Shown: piece after piece, positions 52,176-64,000 of the stretch
How the letters are laid out: each line of letters starts with the position of its first letter
Position numbering within the stretch: the first letter of the stretch is position 1
Source: Zygnema cylindricum
Lineage: Eukaryota; Streptophyta; Zygnematophyceae; Zygnematales; Zygnemataceae
Direction: 5' to 3'
DNA: 64,000 nt
Assembly: GCA_037447655.1 (NCBI GenBank)
Contig: JBBHKE010001632.1
Span: 105,915-169,914 of the forward strand
The notes under the pieces: model-generated
Told to the model about the DNA's origin: nothing
What the model saw: only the letters and a program-made list of their open reading frames with translations
Databases searched by the model: none
Program-made: the position numbers and the translations under genes

Positions 52176-55100
52176 ATGGCTCCTCACCGCAGGCTCAATC
52201 CCAAGCCTGCTTTCGACCGTACGCTTTTGCAGCAAGTGCTGCCAAACTCGACTCACGTGACGTCACTGTGGAGGTGCGTGTCAGGAAGAATTCAAAATTT
52301 GTCACTTTGTGCAGTAGCCGGTTTGCAATGCTGCAGGTGTATGCTGTTCTACATTACTGTTTGTGTATAACAAGCAGTTTAGTTGTAAGTTTCTTTTACT
52401 CTTATTTTTCTGAACAAACTATTTCTGCTAAAATTACAGGGCTTATTGCTGTACATGACGGTTTTTTTATTATAATCTCTAATTTATTAGTTATTTACGG
52501 CTTTATAGCAGATTTTAGCTTCTCTTTTTCCCTTCAAATTTTCAACTGGTGTTTAATCACCCTAAAAACTCACAGGAGCGGACTATCGATGTGCTGTTTA
52601 AGAGGTATGGGGTTTTAAAACCGCAAAACTGTTTAAAAAAGCAAAAATAGAGTAGGTTTGGAGGTTTGCTGCATGTAGATCTTTTCTGTTCGGCCACATG
52701 GAATATTGTGGTCTATACTACACTGTAGAGTAAAACAGTTATGAATGTAATTGCGAAATTAGGATGTATAATTCTAATTTAGTCTAAGGAGACGTAGTGA
52801 TTTGTAGTCCACTCCCTTAGAACGCTGTTTTATGATTTTCTACCAAACTAACTTGCGACCGAATTAGTGTTATTTACTCTAATAGCGATGGCCGGTGTAG
52901 TTTATGATGGTTAAAAACTTAAAATCAATGCTTTTCAAAGAGATTATGCGCTGTTAAAAAGTTTCCCGGATGTAGTGAAGGAAAGGGGTACGGTTTATGC
53001 CAGGGTTTTCGGTTCAGGTTAGGGCTAGTCACTAGCAGTGTTATGAAAGTTAGGGTAATTGTCGGGGTTCAGTGATGGAATTCAGGGTCAGCTACGTGGA
53101 ATTACTGGCTCGGGGTTGAGTTTGGGGTTTGGTCTGGGATTAGGATTGAGATTATGGCTAGGGTTACGTCGTAGTAGGTTACGAGTAGTAGGGTTGGGAT
53201 TTTGTTAAAACACTATGGATTTCTTGCCGCTCATAGTTCTGCATTATGCTGAAATAATTCCAAGTCATAATTTAATTTTATTACCTACTGCTTAGTTTGA
53301 CTTAGTAAAATGATGTATAGCCATATTGAACTAATTAAACTAAGTAAACTAAGTAAACTAATTAAGTTTACTAATTTTATTTTATTTCAATTAATCAATT
53401 ACTGATTTTGTAATATTTCAATTTGGCTTTGCAGCTTTTTATTGGCTCATCCTGACTCTCTTCCTCACGATGTGCCCGGTCTTCCCAAAACTGCAACTGA
53501 AATTCTCCATAGAACCTTTACCACATTGACGTCAAAAGTGACATCAGAAGTCACTTCGGCGGACCAGTCAACAACTAAGTTGCTTTTGAAACTTCAGGTA
53601 AAATCTGCCTCTTGTACATGAAATTTGTTCTAGGCAGCATGTGGAAGGTTTGAACGGTGTTGTTTCAGTTTTGGTTTGCCTCTCAAGCAACAACTTTGAT
53701 AGAAAGAACCAACTTCCGGCGCTGGTTTTTTCTGATGACTTTCGAACGCCTAAAAAAATGCATTTTACTCTTGATCACCTCCATTTTTGTTCTTTTTGAC
53801 AGTTTTTGTTGTTTTTTCCTTTCACTGGCTTTTGCTTCCATAATGAAACCGTGTTCTTCACTCTGGAAAGGGGAGGTGTTGATTGTTTTCATTCATTCCG
53901 GCTGAAATGCAAATTTCAAGGGATTGTTATTGTTGACTTCTTACAAACGATCTTTTGATCTTCTGTTTGGCTTCCTTCTTTTCTTTGGTAAAGTCATCGT
54001 ATTTTAACGTTTAAGGTTTGCATTGGAATCAGTTTTTATTCTGAGCAAAGGCATATAACTTGACCTTGTGTATGATGTCAATGTGTTAAATGAAAACATA
54101 GTTTCTGTTTCAAATACTACATGTTTGTTTTTGACTTCTAGCGTTGTATGTTGAGAGTCTAGAATGGAGAGATGTGAACAGATTTGCACAAAGTTTTGAC
54201 ATAAAATGTCCTCCTAGTAAATGAAGGGGGTTTCTTGAAACTAGGCACTGATGAGAACAATCCGATTCTGAGATTATTGGAGATGGTTTGATTCTGAGAG
54301 TAACCAATGTTTTGAAGTAGAGTAACATTCTTCGACTCGAAGCAGGTTCAACAGTTATTGTTTTGCGTTGTAAATATTGAACTTTTGGCGCATAATTTTT
54401 AGGAGGTTTGATCTACGCGTATTATTGTTAATGAACTGTACTGCTTTGAAACTTTGTATTGGTTTTCTATTCGGTATATTGTTGTCATACGGATGTTTTT
54501 TGTCTTTTTCAGGATGGTCTTTCTGTGGAAGCAGTCATCATGCGACACAATTCTTCTGCAGGAAAATATGCAGGGGGTCAGAGGCTTGGAGGACATAGGG
54601 CCACACTGTGTATTTCTTCTCAGGTCGGTCTCCTTTTGTCACAAGAGAGAGGTTGTTGAAAAGAGGTTCTGACGGGAGAGAGGTGTTGGTTCATCCACAT
54701 ATACAAGTTCTTAAGGCTGTATATGGGTCGCCATAACTGAAGGTTCTTGTTTCTCCTATTCTCTTGGTTATGAATGTATATCAATTACAAACAGTTTTTT
54801 TACTTTGGAGATGTTGGGCTTCTGTGTAAGAAGAAATTGGAAATTTTTGCACATTGCCAATTGACGTTGATAGCGTAATTGCACAAATTAATTGCAGAAA
54901 TGATCAAAACGGCTGCAAATTAATTATTTTGTATTAAATAATGAATCCGAATAAAGTGGAAACAATGAAGTGGAGAATAATAATGAATCCAATATAAAGT
55001 GGAAACTAGGAAGTGGAATGAATCCGAAATAAAGTGGAAACTATGAAGTGAATAAACAATGATTTGAAATAAAGTGGAAAATAATGGAGTGGAAGGTTGG

Positions 55101-58100
55101 GTTTTCATTAGGCAGGCTGCCAAATGGGATGCACATTCTGCGCCACCGGGACCATGGGGCTAAAGGGGGATCTCTTGGCGGGAGAGATAGTGGAGCAGCT
55201 GGTTTATGCTCTTCAGATAACTCCCATTCGTAATATTGTGTTTATGGTAGGTTTTTACAGTGATGTCACTCTTGTTTGTGTTTTACGAGTCACCTTTTCT
55301 TTGGGTTTTGCGAAGCAAGGTTTTTTGAAGAGCGTGAATGTTGGGTAAAATGATCATGAAATCGTTATTATTTTGTTGTGTATGGTACAATTTCTGTACG
55401 TCTGCCTTGGGAGAGTTTTCACCAATCAAGATGCTCCTTTTCGTAGTCAAACCGGCGGGTAAATCAGCAGTTAAACGTAATTTCCCTGTTTAAACGAGAT
55501 TTATTTTTTTCTTTTTTTTCCGTTTTCGTTGCTGAGTTTATGTTTTTTTGCAATGGATTTGTAGGGAATGGGTGAGCCCCTTAATAATTATAATGCAGTA
55601 TGTGAAGCAGTGGCAATTATGACGCAACGGCCGTTTGGCTTATCCCCAAATCATATTACTGTTTCCACTGTAAGTTTCCCTTTCCTTCTTATTTCCTTTT
55701 TTGGTTGTGTCAACATTATCTATTTTCCAATCCTTGTGGATTGTTTTCTCCTTAAATATGTAATAAAAGGTTACAAAAGGGTCATTTTTCCCGTCTTTGG
55801 TTGTTTCCAAAATATATATTTTTCGATCCTTGTGGATTGTTTCCTCCTGAAGTAAAAAAGAGATGATATTTGGGCATTTCCTTACAGATTTTTATGTCTC
55901 CAGTGCCATTTAGACCGAGCTGGAGTTTGTGTACTTTAATTCTTACAAGAAAAATGCATTTCACCACATTATTCTAGGTCCCTTTTCCTTCTTTTTCCTT
56001 TCTTTGGTTTTTTTACTTTCATTCTTTCTTTCTTTGCCCATTTGTTGACAAACTGGCTGGATATAGGCCCCTCATGAGTTCCATCCCTTGGTCTCTGACA
56101 CTGTCAACCGTGATTGGTAGAAACAATCCTTATTTTTGACGCCAGTTTCTTGAGTCCTTCACATAAATCATTCTGGATGACAGCAATTATGAGAATTAGA
56201 GAATCCTTGCCCATTAAGTGTTCATTTAGGCTCTTTTTTTTGTGTACATCATTGGCACGAAGCATACTATACGATAATATCCCTAATACGATTGAAGAAA
56301 AGGATAAGTGCCCTTCAAGACTATTTATGGCGAGTGGTGAACATTTTTGCAGGTTGTCATGCCATTTTTCTATTGGTAGAAAAGTATGATATTATCTCTA
56401 ATTTGATTGCCGAATAGAATACGTATCTGTCCAGACTGATTATGGAAAGGGGTGGACATTTTTGCAGGTAGGTGTCGTACCACGAATGTTGTCATTAGCG
56501 GAAGATTTGCCCGGAGTCAATTTGGCTCTCTCTCTTCATGCCCCCACTCAGGAACTTCGAGCCACTATAGTTCCTGCAGCCAGAGCTTTCCCTCTGGAGA
56601 GACTCATGTTGGCCCTCGATTCTTATCTCACGGCCAGGTACCATGTACTTGGTCATTTTGTTACCTTAAACTTGACTAAAGGTCTTGTTTAACTGATTCC
56701 TGTCAATGTTTAATGAAATCCCTCTTCGAAACTGAATCTCTCCGCTGTGTTGAACAAAATCCCCACATGTCAGCCTCAATTCTTAACTCAGAGCCAGGTA
56801 TCACACATGGTTATTTTGTTATCTTAACAGATTTTCTGTTGTTGTGTTTAACTGGTTCCTCTCATGTCAGCCCACAATTTTGATCTCACAACAAGGTAAC
56901 GTGCATGGCTATTCTGTCATCTGTCGTGTTTAACTGCACCTCTGTCTATGGTTATCACCTTTATTTCGCCTTCTACTTCACTTCTCTACTCAGATGTGCC
57001 GCGCTTTTTAATGAAGATTATTGTGTATCGTGTTCAACTGATTCTTTCTCCTGCAGCCATTGTGAGAGAGGTACACTGAAGCGTTTAGCGTTAACGGCAC
57101 TAATTTGGTCCCTGTTATTTTCTGGCCAGTGAACATAAAATAGCTCTGATAATACTGTTTTCTCCATTCAAAAAACTAATAAGTAGCCAAAAGTCATCCA
57201 CGTTGCCCAGACCCTATTTAGAATTAATATTACCAAATAAAACGTACTTGTTAATGCTATTCAGTGTAGAGCAACAGGATTTGTGTTTATTTCTTTTTCT
57301 GCGTTTTTGGAATTTCTATGGGGTTGTTCATTATGTAGCTGAATGTGATCGCAGTGTAGTGTGTTTACTGTTTGGAGGATCATTTTATGCAGTCAAATGT
57401 TTTATTGGAGATTCTAAAAAACGTTAAAACCTGAATAAACCCTTTCAAACTGCTTTGAGTTTCCTTTAGTTATGCCATCTATACGCTGTCATTGCTATTG
57501 GAGTTCATCACTCTATCGGGTGAGTCTTCTTCTGATTCAAACTCATAAACGCGTGGTTAGTAACACTATTTAGTTAAGTGGCCCGTATTGAGCCACGTGG
57601 CAAAACATGTTTAGCGTACTTAATTCAATAGACCGTCGACGATAATGATTCACTAACTCTACTAGTAATGGTGGTGTACCTTCTGAAAGAAAAAGGTTAT
57701 TATGGCATATTGTCCTGACTTTTGCTTTGGGTCAAATCAGTGGGAGGAGTGTCCTCGTGGAGTATGTGATGTTGGCGGGGGTCAACGATTCTTTGGAAAC
57801 GGCTCATCAGTTGGGTGCACTCCTCGAAAACCGTAGAGTGGTATGATCTTTCTTTCCCTTTCCCCCCATTGCCCCTTCGCCTGGCTGCTGTTCCCCCATC
57901 CCCCTCCCTCTTTTCCCCTTCTCTCTTGCCCCTTCCCCCTCTTAGTTCATGGATCATGGCTTAATTTGTTTGGACCATATCGGCTGGTTACACTATTGAA
58001 AATTGCTCATGTTTTGTGATTGTTTTGTAATCATAGTGTTCTGTGAGTCGCCTTACATACGATTACTCAAAAACTTTTAAGTTAAAGGATTACCCACATT

Positions 58101-58977
58101 TTCTTCACAAAACCTGACTCATTCTTGATACTGTAACCTGGCTTGTAGTCACCAAAATATATGTTGACTTTTTAATGGTTTTGTTTGGGGAAAATAAGCC
58201 TCGTTAGAAAACTTTAGTGACTGTAAAGCTGGTTCTCTTTATGCGAACAGAAAGCTCTTATAATCATTGTAAGTTAACGCCTTACCTTTTTGGTCAAAAC
58301 AAAAGTCAAAACAAAATATTGCCGGATATGGGAAACCATCATGTTGGGCCTTGGAGAATATTCTTAAAATGAATGCGGTTAACCATGGTTATCTGTTCAT
58401 ACAAATGACTATATTGGCTGTACCCATACATTGATCATTTCATGACAAGCTAGTTTCTTCATTGTCCTAGGGAAGAGTTTATGAGTAAGAGGATTGCAGA
58501 TGCCTCTGGCAAACTTCCTTTTTTTACTGAAGTTGTGCAAAAATGCATAACATAACAGCGATGTCAGGTGTAGATTCAGGAAAATCGGTGTTTACTACTG
58601 TTGTACTTTTGCGGAATCTTGCTCTCGAACCCGTATTTTTATAGCATTTTGTGTACCTCCTTGACTTCGATTTGTCGTTTCTTGTTTCTTTATGGTAGTC
58701 ATTAAACCTGATTCCTTACAACGCGACAGAAGTGAAGGCAAAGTTTGAGTCTTCTGCTCCGGAGACAATCCGTCAGTTTCAAAAGGTGGTGAGAGAGCAA
58801 TACAACGTCCGTACGACGGTTAGACAGGAGATGGGCTCTGACATTGCCGGAGCTTGTGGGCAGTTGGCACTAAGTCGTACTACCGGGAGTACAGGGAAAC
58901 GACAAGGAGGAGAAGATACTCAAGATATAGAAGACCTTAGCATTCGAAGTCTCTCTATGGAGAGTTACGCCCATTGA
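52176..58977 (+). CDS. RlmN/Cfr-family radical SAM methyltransferase
   Basis: In bacteria RlmN methylates C2 of adenosine in 23S rRNA and some tRNAs. Eight exons join in phase into 386 aa: 52176-52273, 53435-53597, 54513-54623, 55112-55246, 55565-55669, 56468-56637, 57741-57840 and 58699-58977. The radical SAM cluster motif is CQMGCTFC (C127, C131, C134). The two extra mechanistic cysteines of RlmN are present: C120 in ATLCISSQ and C347 in GACGQL. Other markers are GMGEPLNNYNAV, LALSLHAPTQELR, PAARAFPLERLM, VEYVMLAGVNDS and LNLIPYNA. A stop lies two codons upstream of the chosen ATG, but an earlier exon cannot be excluded. There is no obvious transit peptide. The ~35 residues after GQLAL are unconserved. 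Organelle target unknown. Confidence 0.92.
54940..55095. repeat. ~40-bp minisatellite in RlmN-like intron 3
   Basis: About four imperfect copies of a unit with AATGAATCCGAAATAAAGTGG and AACTATGAAGTGGA lie just before exon 4. Confidence 0.75.
56600..56920 (+). repeat. Repeated exon 6 / donor junction in intron 6
   Basis: The end of exon 6 with its donor (TCTTATCTCACGGCCAG, donor at 56638) recurs at about 56775-56830 (TTCTTAACTCAGAGCCAGGT) and 56875-56920 (TTTTGATCTCACAACAAGGT). Each is followed by ...TGG(T/C)(T/C)ATT(T/C)TGT(T/C)A. Confidence 0.6.
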
Positions 58978-59970
58978 AACCAAGCAGTTGTCAGTAATAA
59001 GCAGGTATTACTGCCTCTGTTTTACTTCCTGTTAGCAAAGACGTTATCGAAGTAAAGGCACGACGGACGAACGCGTGAAAGTTTTTCTCATCAGTTCGGA
59101 AAAAGATGAGGTTTTTAAGTTTTGTGTTAATGGAGAGTATGCTCATTTGGGGTTATGGAAGTTTCAGAATGTACAGGTTTAATCAATATATATATTGAAA
59201 TGCAAAAGTTTATGAGGTGTTGAAAAGTGGAGATTTTCATGGTACAAGATATATGTTTCACTGGATAAGTTTTCCATAAATAAATGTAACACACTCTTGA
59301 ACCTTTCATGCATCCAGAAAGACGTGTCTTGTTTCGTTATCCGCTTATTTTACGAAGATGATATTTACTTTCTTTCAATTGGTGAAGAAAATGAGCTCAT
59401 GATGGAAAGCTTCGATCATTATCATTGCCAGGTTGAATTAAAATAGCTAAGAGCTTGCAACCCATTTCTGTCATGAACCGTCGATGTCTTCTCCTTGGCG
59501 TGTTGCGTTGCGTATGGACATTTACAGGGTTTGATGTTAGCGGTTCTTTCGCCATAAAAAGGATTTGTTAAGGAGTATTCACTATATTGCTGTTGCTTTC
59601 ATGCTTGTTGTTCCTTTCCATGTTCTGGATGTTAGTTACTTTTGCCTTCTTTTTCCTTTTAGTTCCCTCCACATGCATTCAGTTTTTTCAGTTTCACCTT
59701 CGCCTTCCGGTTTATCATTTATCTTGGCCTTTCCTTTATTTCTCCCATGTCCTCAGTTTACCATCATACTTCCTTAATTGAGTACTAGTATTACCCTAAA
59801 ATGTTACCGACATGTAAATTTTCCCTAGGAAAGAGGTATTAGTAGAGGGTTGTTTTTATTACAATTTTCATTTCAATTTGGCGCAATTCAGTGTAGCGTT
59901 TTCTTCGGGTAGTTGATGCAAGCAATGATGGATTTTGGTGAACAATATGGAAAATAAACGTAGTACTTGG
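58978..59970. other. 3' flank of the RlmN-like gene
   Basis: This is the probable 3' UTR and intergenic DNA. Short Phe/Leu-rich ORFs at 59565-59781 have no domain and no splice context. Confidence 0.45.
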
Positions 59971-60230
59971 CAGAGGTCGCAAACGGTCAACTGAAACCGT
60001 GACCGACTGTTAACCGACCGCCCGCGCCGGATCCGGAACGGATTCGGTTGCCAAATTTTGAGGGCCGGGTGGTTGCGGCCGGTTGATTCACCAGAAAAAA
60101 GAAAATGGGCGGTTACTGTCAGTCGACCAAAACATCAAAAAAAAAGAAAAAATTGTACTGTCCATACAATCCTACATTATTGTACTTTGTACTATTTGGT
60201 ATCGTGGAAGTACGTGACATCATGATTAGC

Positions 60231-61080
60231 GTCGCAAATCTGACACGCTAGTAACACAATTCATTTCACAAATCTTAGGAACGCGACAATGCGTCGCAAA
60301 TCTGACACGATAGTAACACTTCATTTCGCAAATCTTAGAGAACGCGACAAAGCGTCGCAAATCTGACACGGTACACCGCGAATCGTTATAAGTGTCAAAG
60401 TTTAAATAGTGTTGAAGAAAATTTACCGTAATTGATGCTAATTAAGAATTTGAAAAAAAAAAAAAGGGTGTATTCTAATTTCGGCATTATGCTAATTTGG
60501 GAACAGCAACAACGGAATATTCTCCGTAAGTTTATATACAGTAATATATGTATCCGTACAAAATATTAGAAATCGTACGCCGTCGTGAAATTCAAATATC
60601 CGTACATGTCAGACTAATTTACGTGCCAAAATAATCCTGTTTTTTGAGCGCACGTTCCTATGCGTGCGTGTCTGGTTTAATTTATTTTTTGTAAAATTTT
60701 CACTTGAAAAGGTACATTTATGTACGGTCTGGCTCGACCGTACACCACACTATTTAGATCTTATTGTACTTTCATTCTTTACGCTATTTTGTACGGTGCC
60801 TTAATTAACGTCAAGGAAAAATTAATATCATATATTCTATTTGAAGAAAAAAATCAAAATTTTAAGAACCCAAATTAGTGACTTTGACACTAATAACGAT
60901 TCGCGGTGTAGTACACTTCACTTCGCAAATCTTAGGGAACGCGACAAAGCTTCGCAAGTCTGACACGGTAGTACACAATTCATTTCGCAACTCTTAGGGA
61001 ACGTCACAAAGCGTCATAAATCTGACAGGTTAGTAAACACTATTCATGTCGCAATTCTAAGGGAACGCGACAAATCGTAA
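60231..61080. repeat. ~61-bp minisatellite split by a TIR element
   Basis: Units containing GTCGCAAATCTGACACG, ATTTCGCAAATCTTAG and GAACGCGACAA start at 60231, 60293 and 60354, and resume at 60911-61080. The interruption is the element at 60374-60908. Confidence 0.85.
60374..60908 (+). mobile_element. CACCGCG TIR element, full-length copy C (535 bp)
   Basis: The ends CACCGCGAATCGTTATAAG and CTAATAACGATTCGCGGTG are inverted and flanked by TA. The interior matches copies A and B, with the hairpin TGTACGGTC / GACCGTACA at 60721-60744 and a changed loop. Confidence 0.85.
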
Positions 61081-61327
61081 TTTTTGGCTTATTCATACGT
61101 CATGCATTAGTTAATTTTGTACTTTTTCGGTTACGGGCGGGCACAGTTAGTTGCGAGAAATCGAGTTTTGGTTAACCTTTATTTTCGTAAAAGTCGGGCG
61201 GTTAACGGTTAACAATTTTGGAGCGTGACATAACACGGTCGGGCGTCAGTTACTCAGATTTAGGAAAAAAAAAAACGGTCGGTTTCGGTAATGTAAAATT
61301 TTGACTTTTGCGACCTCCGGTACTTGG

Positions 61328-62943
61328 TCAACTACAATTAGACATTGTCAGTCTGATTCGATTGAGAAGTTCCTTGATCCAAGAAAATAAATTGGTGGTA
61401 AAAGCCCAAATTAGTGTGTAGTTTTGAATTGAATGGGACAAACAGGCTTGCAAGCTTGAAACTGCTTTCGAGAAAACTAATCATACATCTATATGCCCTA
61501 AATAATTAAGTTGTCCCACACATTACCATACCAAGAAGTTATCCTCAGTATTAGATTAAGCTGCAAAAGGTTTTCTTCATGAGCTGTGATATGTACTGAG
61601 AGAAAGAATGGATTTCAATAGGCTTATAGATTTCTCATTCACATGTAACCACATTCTGCCAAAGGTAAGAAGGCCACACTTAAGATATCAAGTCCCCACA
61701 CCTTACAAAGATATACTTTCTCTCGCCGAGTGATGTTCTCCTTTTTTTTTAAAGCAGGAAATTCAAATATCTCTTCAGAGAAAGAAAAAAGAAGACTGTA
61801 AAACAACTGCTAATATTAGAGAATACATATTGCAACCGCATTAAAATCGGAATTAGAAAGGGTGCAAAAATCAGCTTGCTGGATTATGATGGCATTTGTC
61901 TAAGCGGAACAGGAGCAATCCCCACGGAGCAGCCGAAAGAAATTTTTGACCCGTCTGTCAGCTTGTGTAGATCTGGTTCAGAGAAGAAAATTGTTTTCTG
62001 GCATAAGCAAGATTCACATAGGAATCTCCAATGGGTGGCTCTCTTCAATATTTAACATACAAAAACACCTGGGAGCTGATTAAGTGTAAATTAAAAGGAA
62101 CGGATCCACCCCATTGTTCATAAAAAAATACAGGAAAAGTGGGATTTAAGGTGCTAGTAATATCTCCAACATACCAGAAACATTGACTTTTCACAGATGC
62201 AACAACAAGATCAACAAGATCTGCTATTGCCTTTCAGTATTAGGCTCTTGAATGGCTTACAACAGCACAACTGACACACACATTTGAATACAATTGACTT
62301 GAAACCTCCAGCCCTCTGAAACAGAGAGCCAAAAATCTCATTCAGTATATGCTCTTGTACTTTCAAAACTCAAAATAAACCTGAACAGTACATGCTCTCA
62401 GCAAATCCTAAGCTGTGAATAAGCCAGATAGGCAGAAATGACTTTCTTTTGGGAATCAACTGAAAAATGCTACAACAAATAGAAAATCAGGTTCCAAATG
62501 TCTTGGCAAAAAGGGCACAGGAAGTGAGGAAATGTAAAATGTACGAGCTTAATATTTAAAAAAATCAGATACATTGATTTACTCTAGGAAAGCTGCAACT
62601 GCTCTGAAAGTAGTGATACTGACAGAGTTAACATCATCACGCATTTACTCAGCTTCATACAGCTGGACTAGAAACTCATGGTTATGACAAACCAAACCCA
62701 TCTGCATCCTGAGGTATATACACACCGAGGACCCGAATAAAACAGTGGATAACAACTAGTGAAAAAAACTGATCTTCTTCAATCGCAGAAAACAATCCAG
62801 TCCTTCCGAGCATTTGAAGAGCTCACCCCTGCATCCAACACCCATGAGACACCTATTAACAATAAAGCTTACATGCAGTACATTCTAAAAGCCCAGATGG
62901 CCCGTTGAAGATAGGATTTTAAATAAAAAGGTTAAAACCTCAC
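61328..62943. other. Downstream region of the ARF gene, no exon identified
   Basis: This region probably includes the 3' UTR and perhaps a very small terminal exon of the ARF gene. The exon ending at 62944 stops at a GT donor one or two codons short of the usual family end. I could not place that exon. Confidence 0.4.
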
Positions 62944-63876
62944 CTTTGTTGCGATGTTACTTGAAAGCCAATCCAGCCCTTCATAAAGACCTTCTCCAGA
63001 TGTGGCACATGTGCTCTGGATGTACCTGAAAAACAGTGGAGTCAACCATCAATAAATCTGATAGGTTAAAGGAACATCAAATCAAAACTAGAGTCTACAG
63101 AAGATGCTGCGACATATATGCAGTTTCGATCTGCTATAGCTTGGCTGCTGAAGCCATCTCCTTTCAGCCATAAGCAACTAGGTCAAATAAAACCGTAATA
63201 AAAAGCAAGCAAGTATCGAAATTGATATCCAAACAGACTGTACCATATTATATACACCATCTGAATGACAGCGGGAATAGAGGATGACAAACAACAATTA
63301 AGAGGTCCGTAGCATATTCAGCAAATTTTGTACAAGTTTTCACAAGAGAAAATTAAGAATATGGATCCACAAACATACCACTGGCGTTGGCGGAGAGAGT
63401 GAAGGCCAAGCTTGTCTGTAATCTCAGCAGCATTCATAGCATTAGGAAGATCCTGCTTGTTGGCAAAGACAAGAAGGACTGCATCCCGAAGTTCGTCCTG
63501 ATCAAGCATATACGACCTTTCCGACAGTCAGACGTCAAATGCACCATGGTAAGAACAGAACAGCTCCCTCCCTCTTCCTGTGCATCGCCCCCTCTTTCGT
63601 TGCATCGCTCCATCCCTTTCTCTTCATCTCTCCCTTCCTATCTCTCCCTCTCTAATTTACTCTCTCTAAGGACTCAACCACCACAATCAAGAAAACACAA
63701 AGCGACAGTAACTATGACGATCGTGTGATGGTGTCAATTGTCAAGAAGCAGCTTACCTCGTTCAACATACGGTGAAGTTCATCTCTAGCTTCCACCACAC
63801 GGTCCCTATCGTTACTGTCCACCACAAAGATCAATCCCTGTGTGTTTTGGAAATAATGCCTCCAAAGGGGTCGGAT
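62944..63876 (-). CDS. ARF1: ARF1-type small GTPase, partial (5' end outside window)
   Basis: ADP-ribosylation factors recruit coat proteins to Golgi membranes. Three in-phase exons are visible: 63876-63757 ([34 protein letters not shown]), 63497-63379 ([35 protein letters not shown]) and 63025-62944 ([28 protein letters not shown]). The NKQD guanine-specificity motif and the CATSG loop are intact. The P-loop, switch regions and N-terminal myristoylation site lie upstream of the window. At 62944 the frame meets a GT donor. Read-through would end as VRF-stop, while the family usually ends with one or two more residues. ARF identity is clear; the exact paralogue is not. Confidence 0.93.
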
Positions 63877-64000
63877 CTGCAAGTAAAACGCGTCCTATGT
63901 CATAAACCGTACAGAGATCTACAAGAAAAAATGAATCTTACAAAATCGGCAACAACATCAATTCCCGGGTGCCAAAAATTAATAAGAAATAACAGGAAAA

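Larger units (their letters stand above)
59971..61319. mobile_element. hAT-like non-autonomous element with 8-bp TSD
   Basis: The ends CAGAGGTCGCAAA (left) and CGGAGGTCGCAAA (reverse complement of the right end) are inverted. Both sides carry the 8-bp duplication GTACTTGG (59963-59970 and 61320-61327). An 8-bp duplication with CAGRGG-type ends is the hallmark of hAT transposons. The interior holds no transposase. It contains a ~61-bp minisatellite split by a CACCG element. Confidence 0.85.

Noticed and set aside
60231-61080. CRISPR-like array of ~61-bp units
   Set aside because: The whole unit repeats, with no constant repeat/variable spacer structure, in a eukaryotic transposon interior.

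Overview
The window is eukaryotic nuclear DNA. Its genes are split by many introns, it contains non-LTR retrotransposons and many terminal-inverted-repeat (TIR) elements, and it has long (TA)n, (TG)n and (GGGA)n tracts. The gene set points to the green lineage, most likely an alga or other AT-rich plant-like genome (inference). It includes a type IIF mitochondrial peroxiredoxin, an MTPC1-type cation diffusion facilitator, a plastid-type tryptophan/tyrosine permease with a Ser-rich transit-like N-terminus, an RlmN-type radical SAM enzyme, a YaaA/DUF328 protein and an ARF1-type GTPase. I joined exons by hand using splice signals, reading-frame phase and family conservation. Four models close in frame at every junction from ATG to stop, a fifth (RlmN-like) has a less certain start, and ARF is cut by the window edge.

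Layout. 1-2.9 kb: repeat-rich DNA with a tRNA-like sequence and an orphan gag-like ORF. 3.1-9.8 kb: two decayed LINEs with a zinc finger, an RT and a C-terminal CCHC/nuclease-like region. They are interleaved with (TA)n tracts and two inverted arms made of roughly 70-bp tandem units. 11.2-20.3 kb (-): MTPC1-like metal transporter, 12 exons. 20.7-22.7 kb: nested TIR elements. 23.7-27.6 kb (+): PrxIIF-like peroxiredoxin, 6 exons. 29.1-31.5 kb (-): YaaA-like protein, 4 exons. 31.9-38.0 kb: a TIR-bounded block that holds a copy of the permease's last exon plus its 3' flank, interrupted by a third LINE. 38.4-40.1 kb: further TIR elements. 41.7-48.8 kb (-): permease, 11 exons. 49.2-52.0 kb: a stack of abutting TIR elements. 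52.2-59.0 kb (+): RlmN-like gene, 8 exons. 60.0-61.3 kb: hAT-like element. 62.9 kb to the window end (-): ARF GTPase, 5' end outside.

The genes look like ordinary single-copy housekeeping loci: metal transport, organellar peroxide defence, aromatic amino-acid transport, RNA methylation and vesicle traffic. There is no sign of a shared pathway or cluster. The most interesting material is the mobile DNA: a probable gene-fragment capture by a TIR element, a LINE insertion whose empty site survives in the nearby donor locus, a hAT-like element with an intact 8-bp target duplication, and a family of about 535-bp TIR elements with a conserved internal hairpin. A 10-base N gap lies at 36629-36638, so claims across it depend on the assembly.
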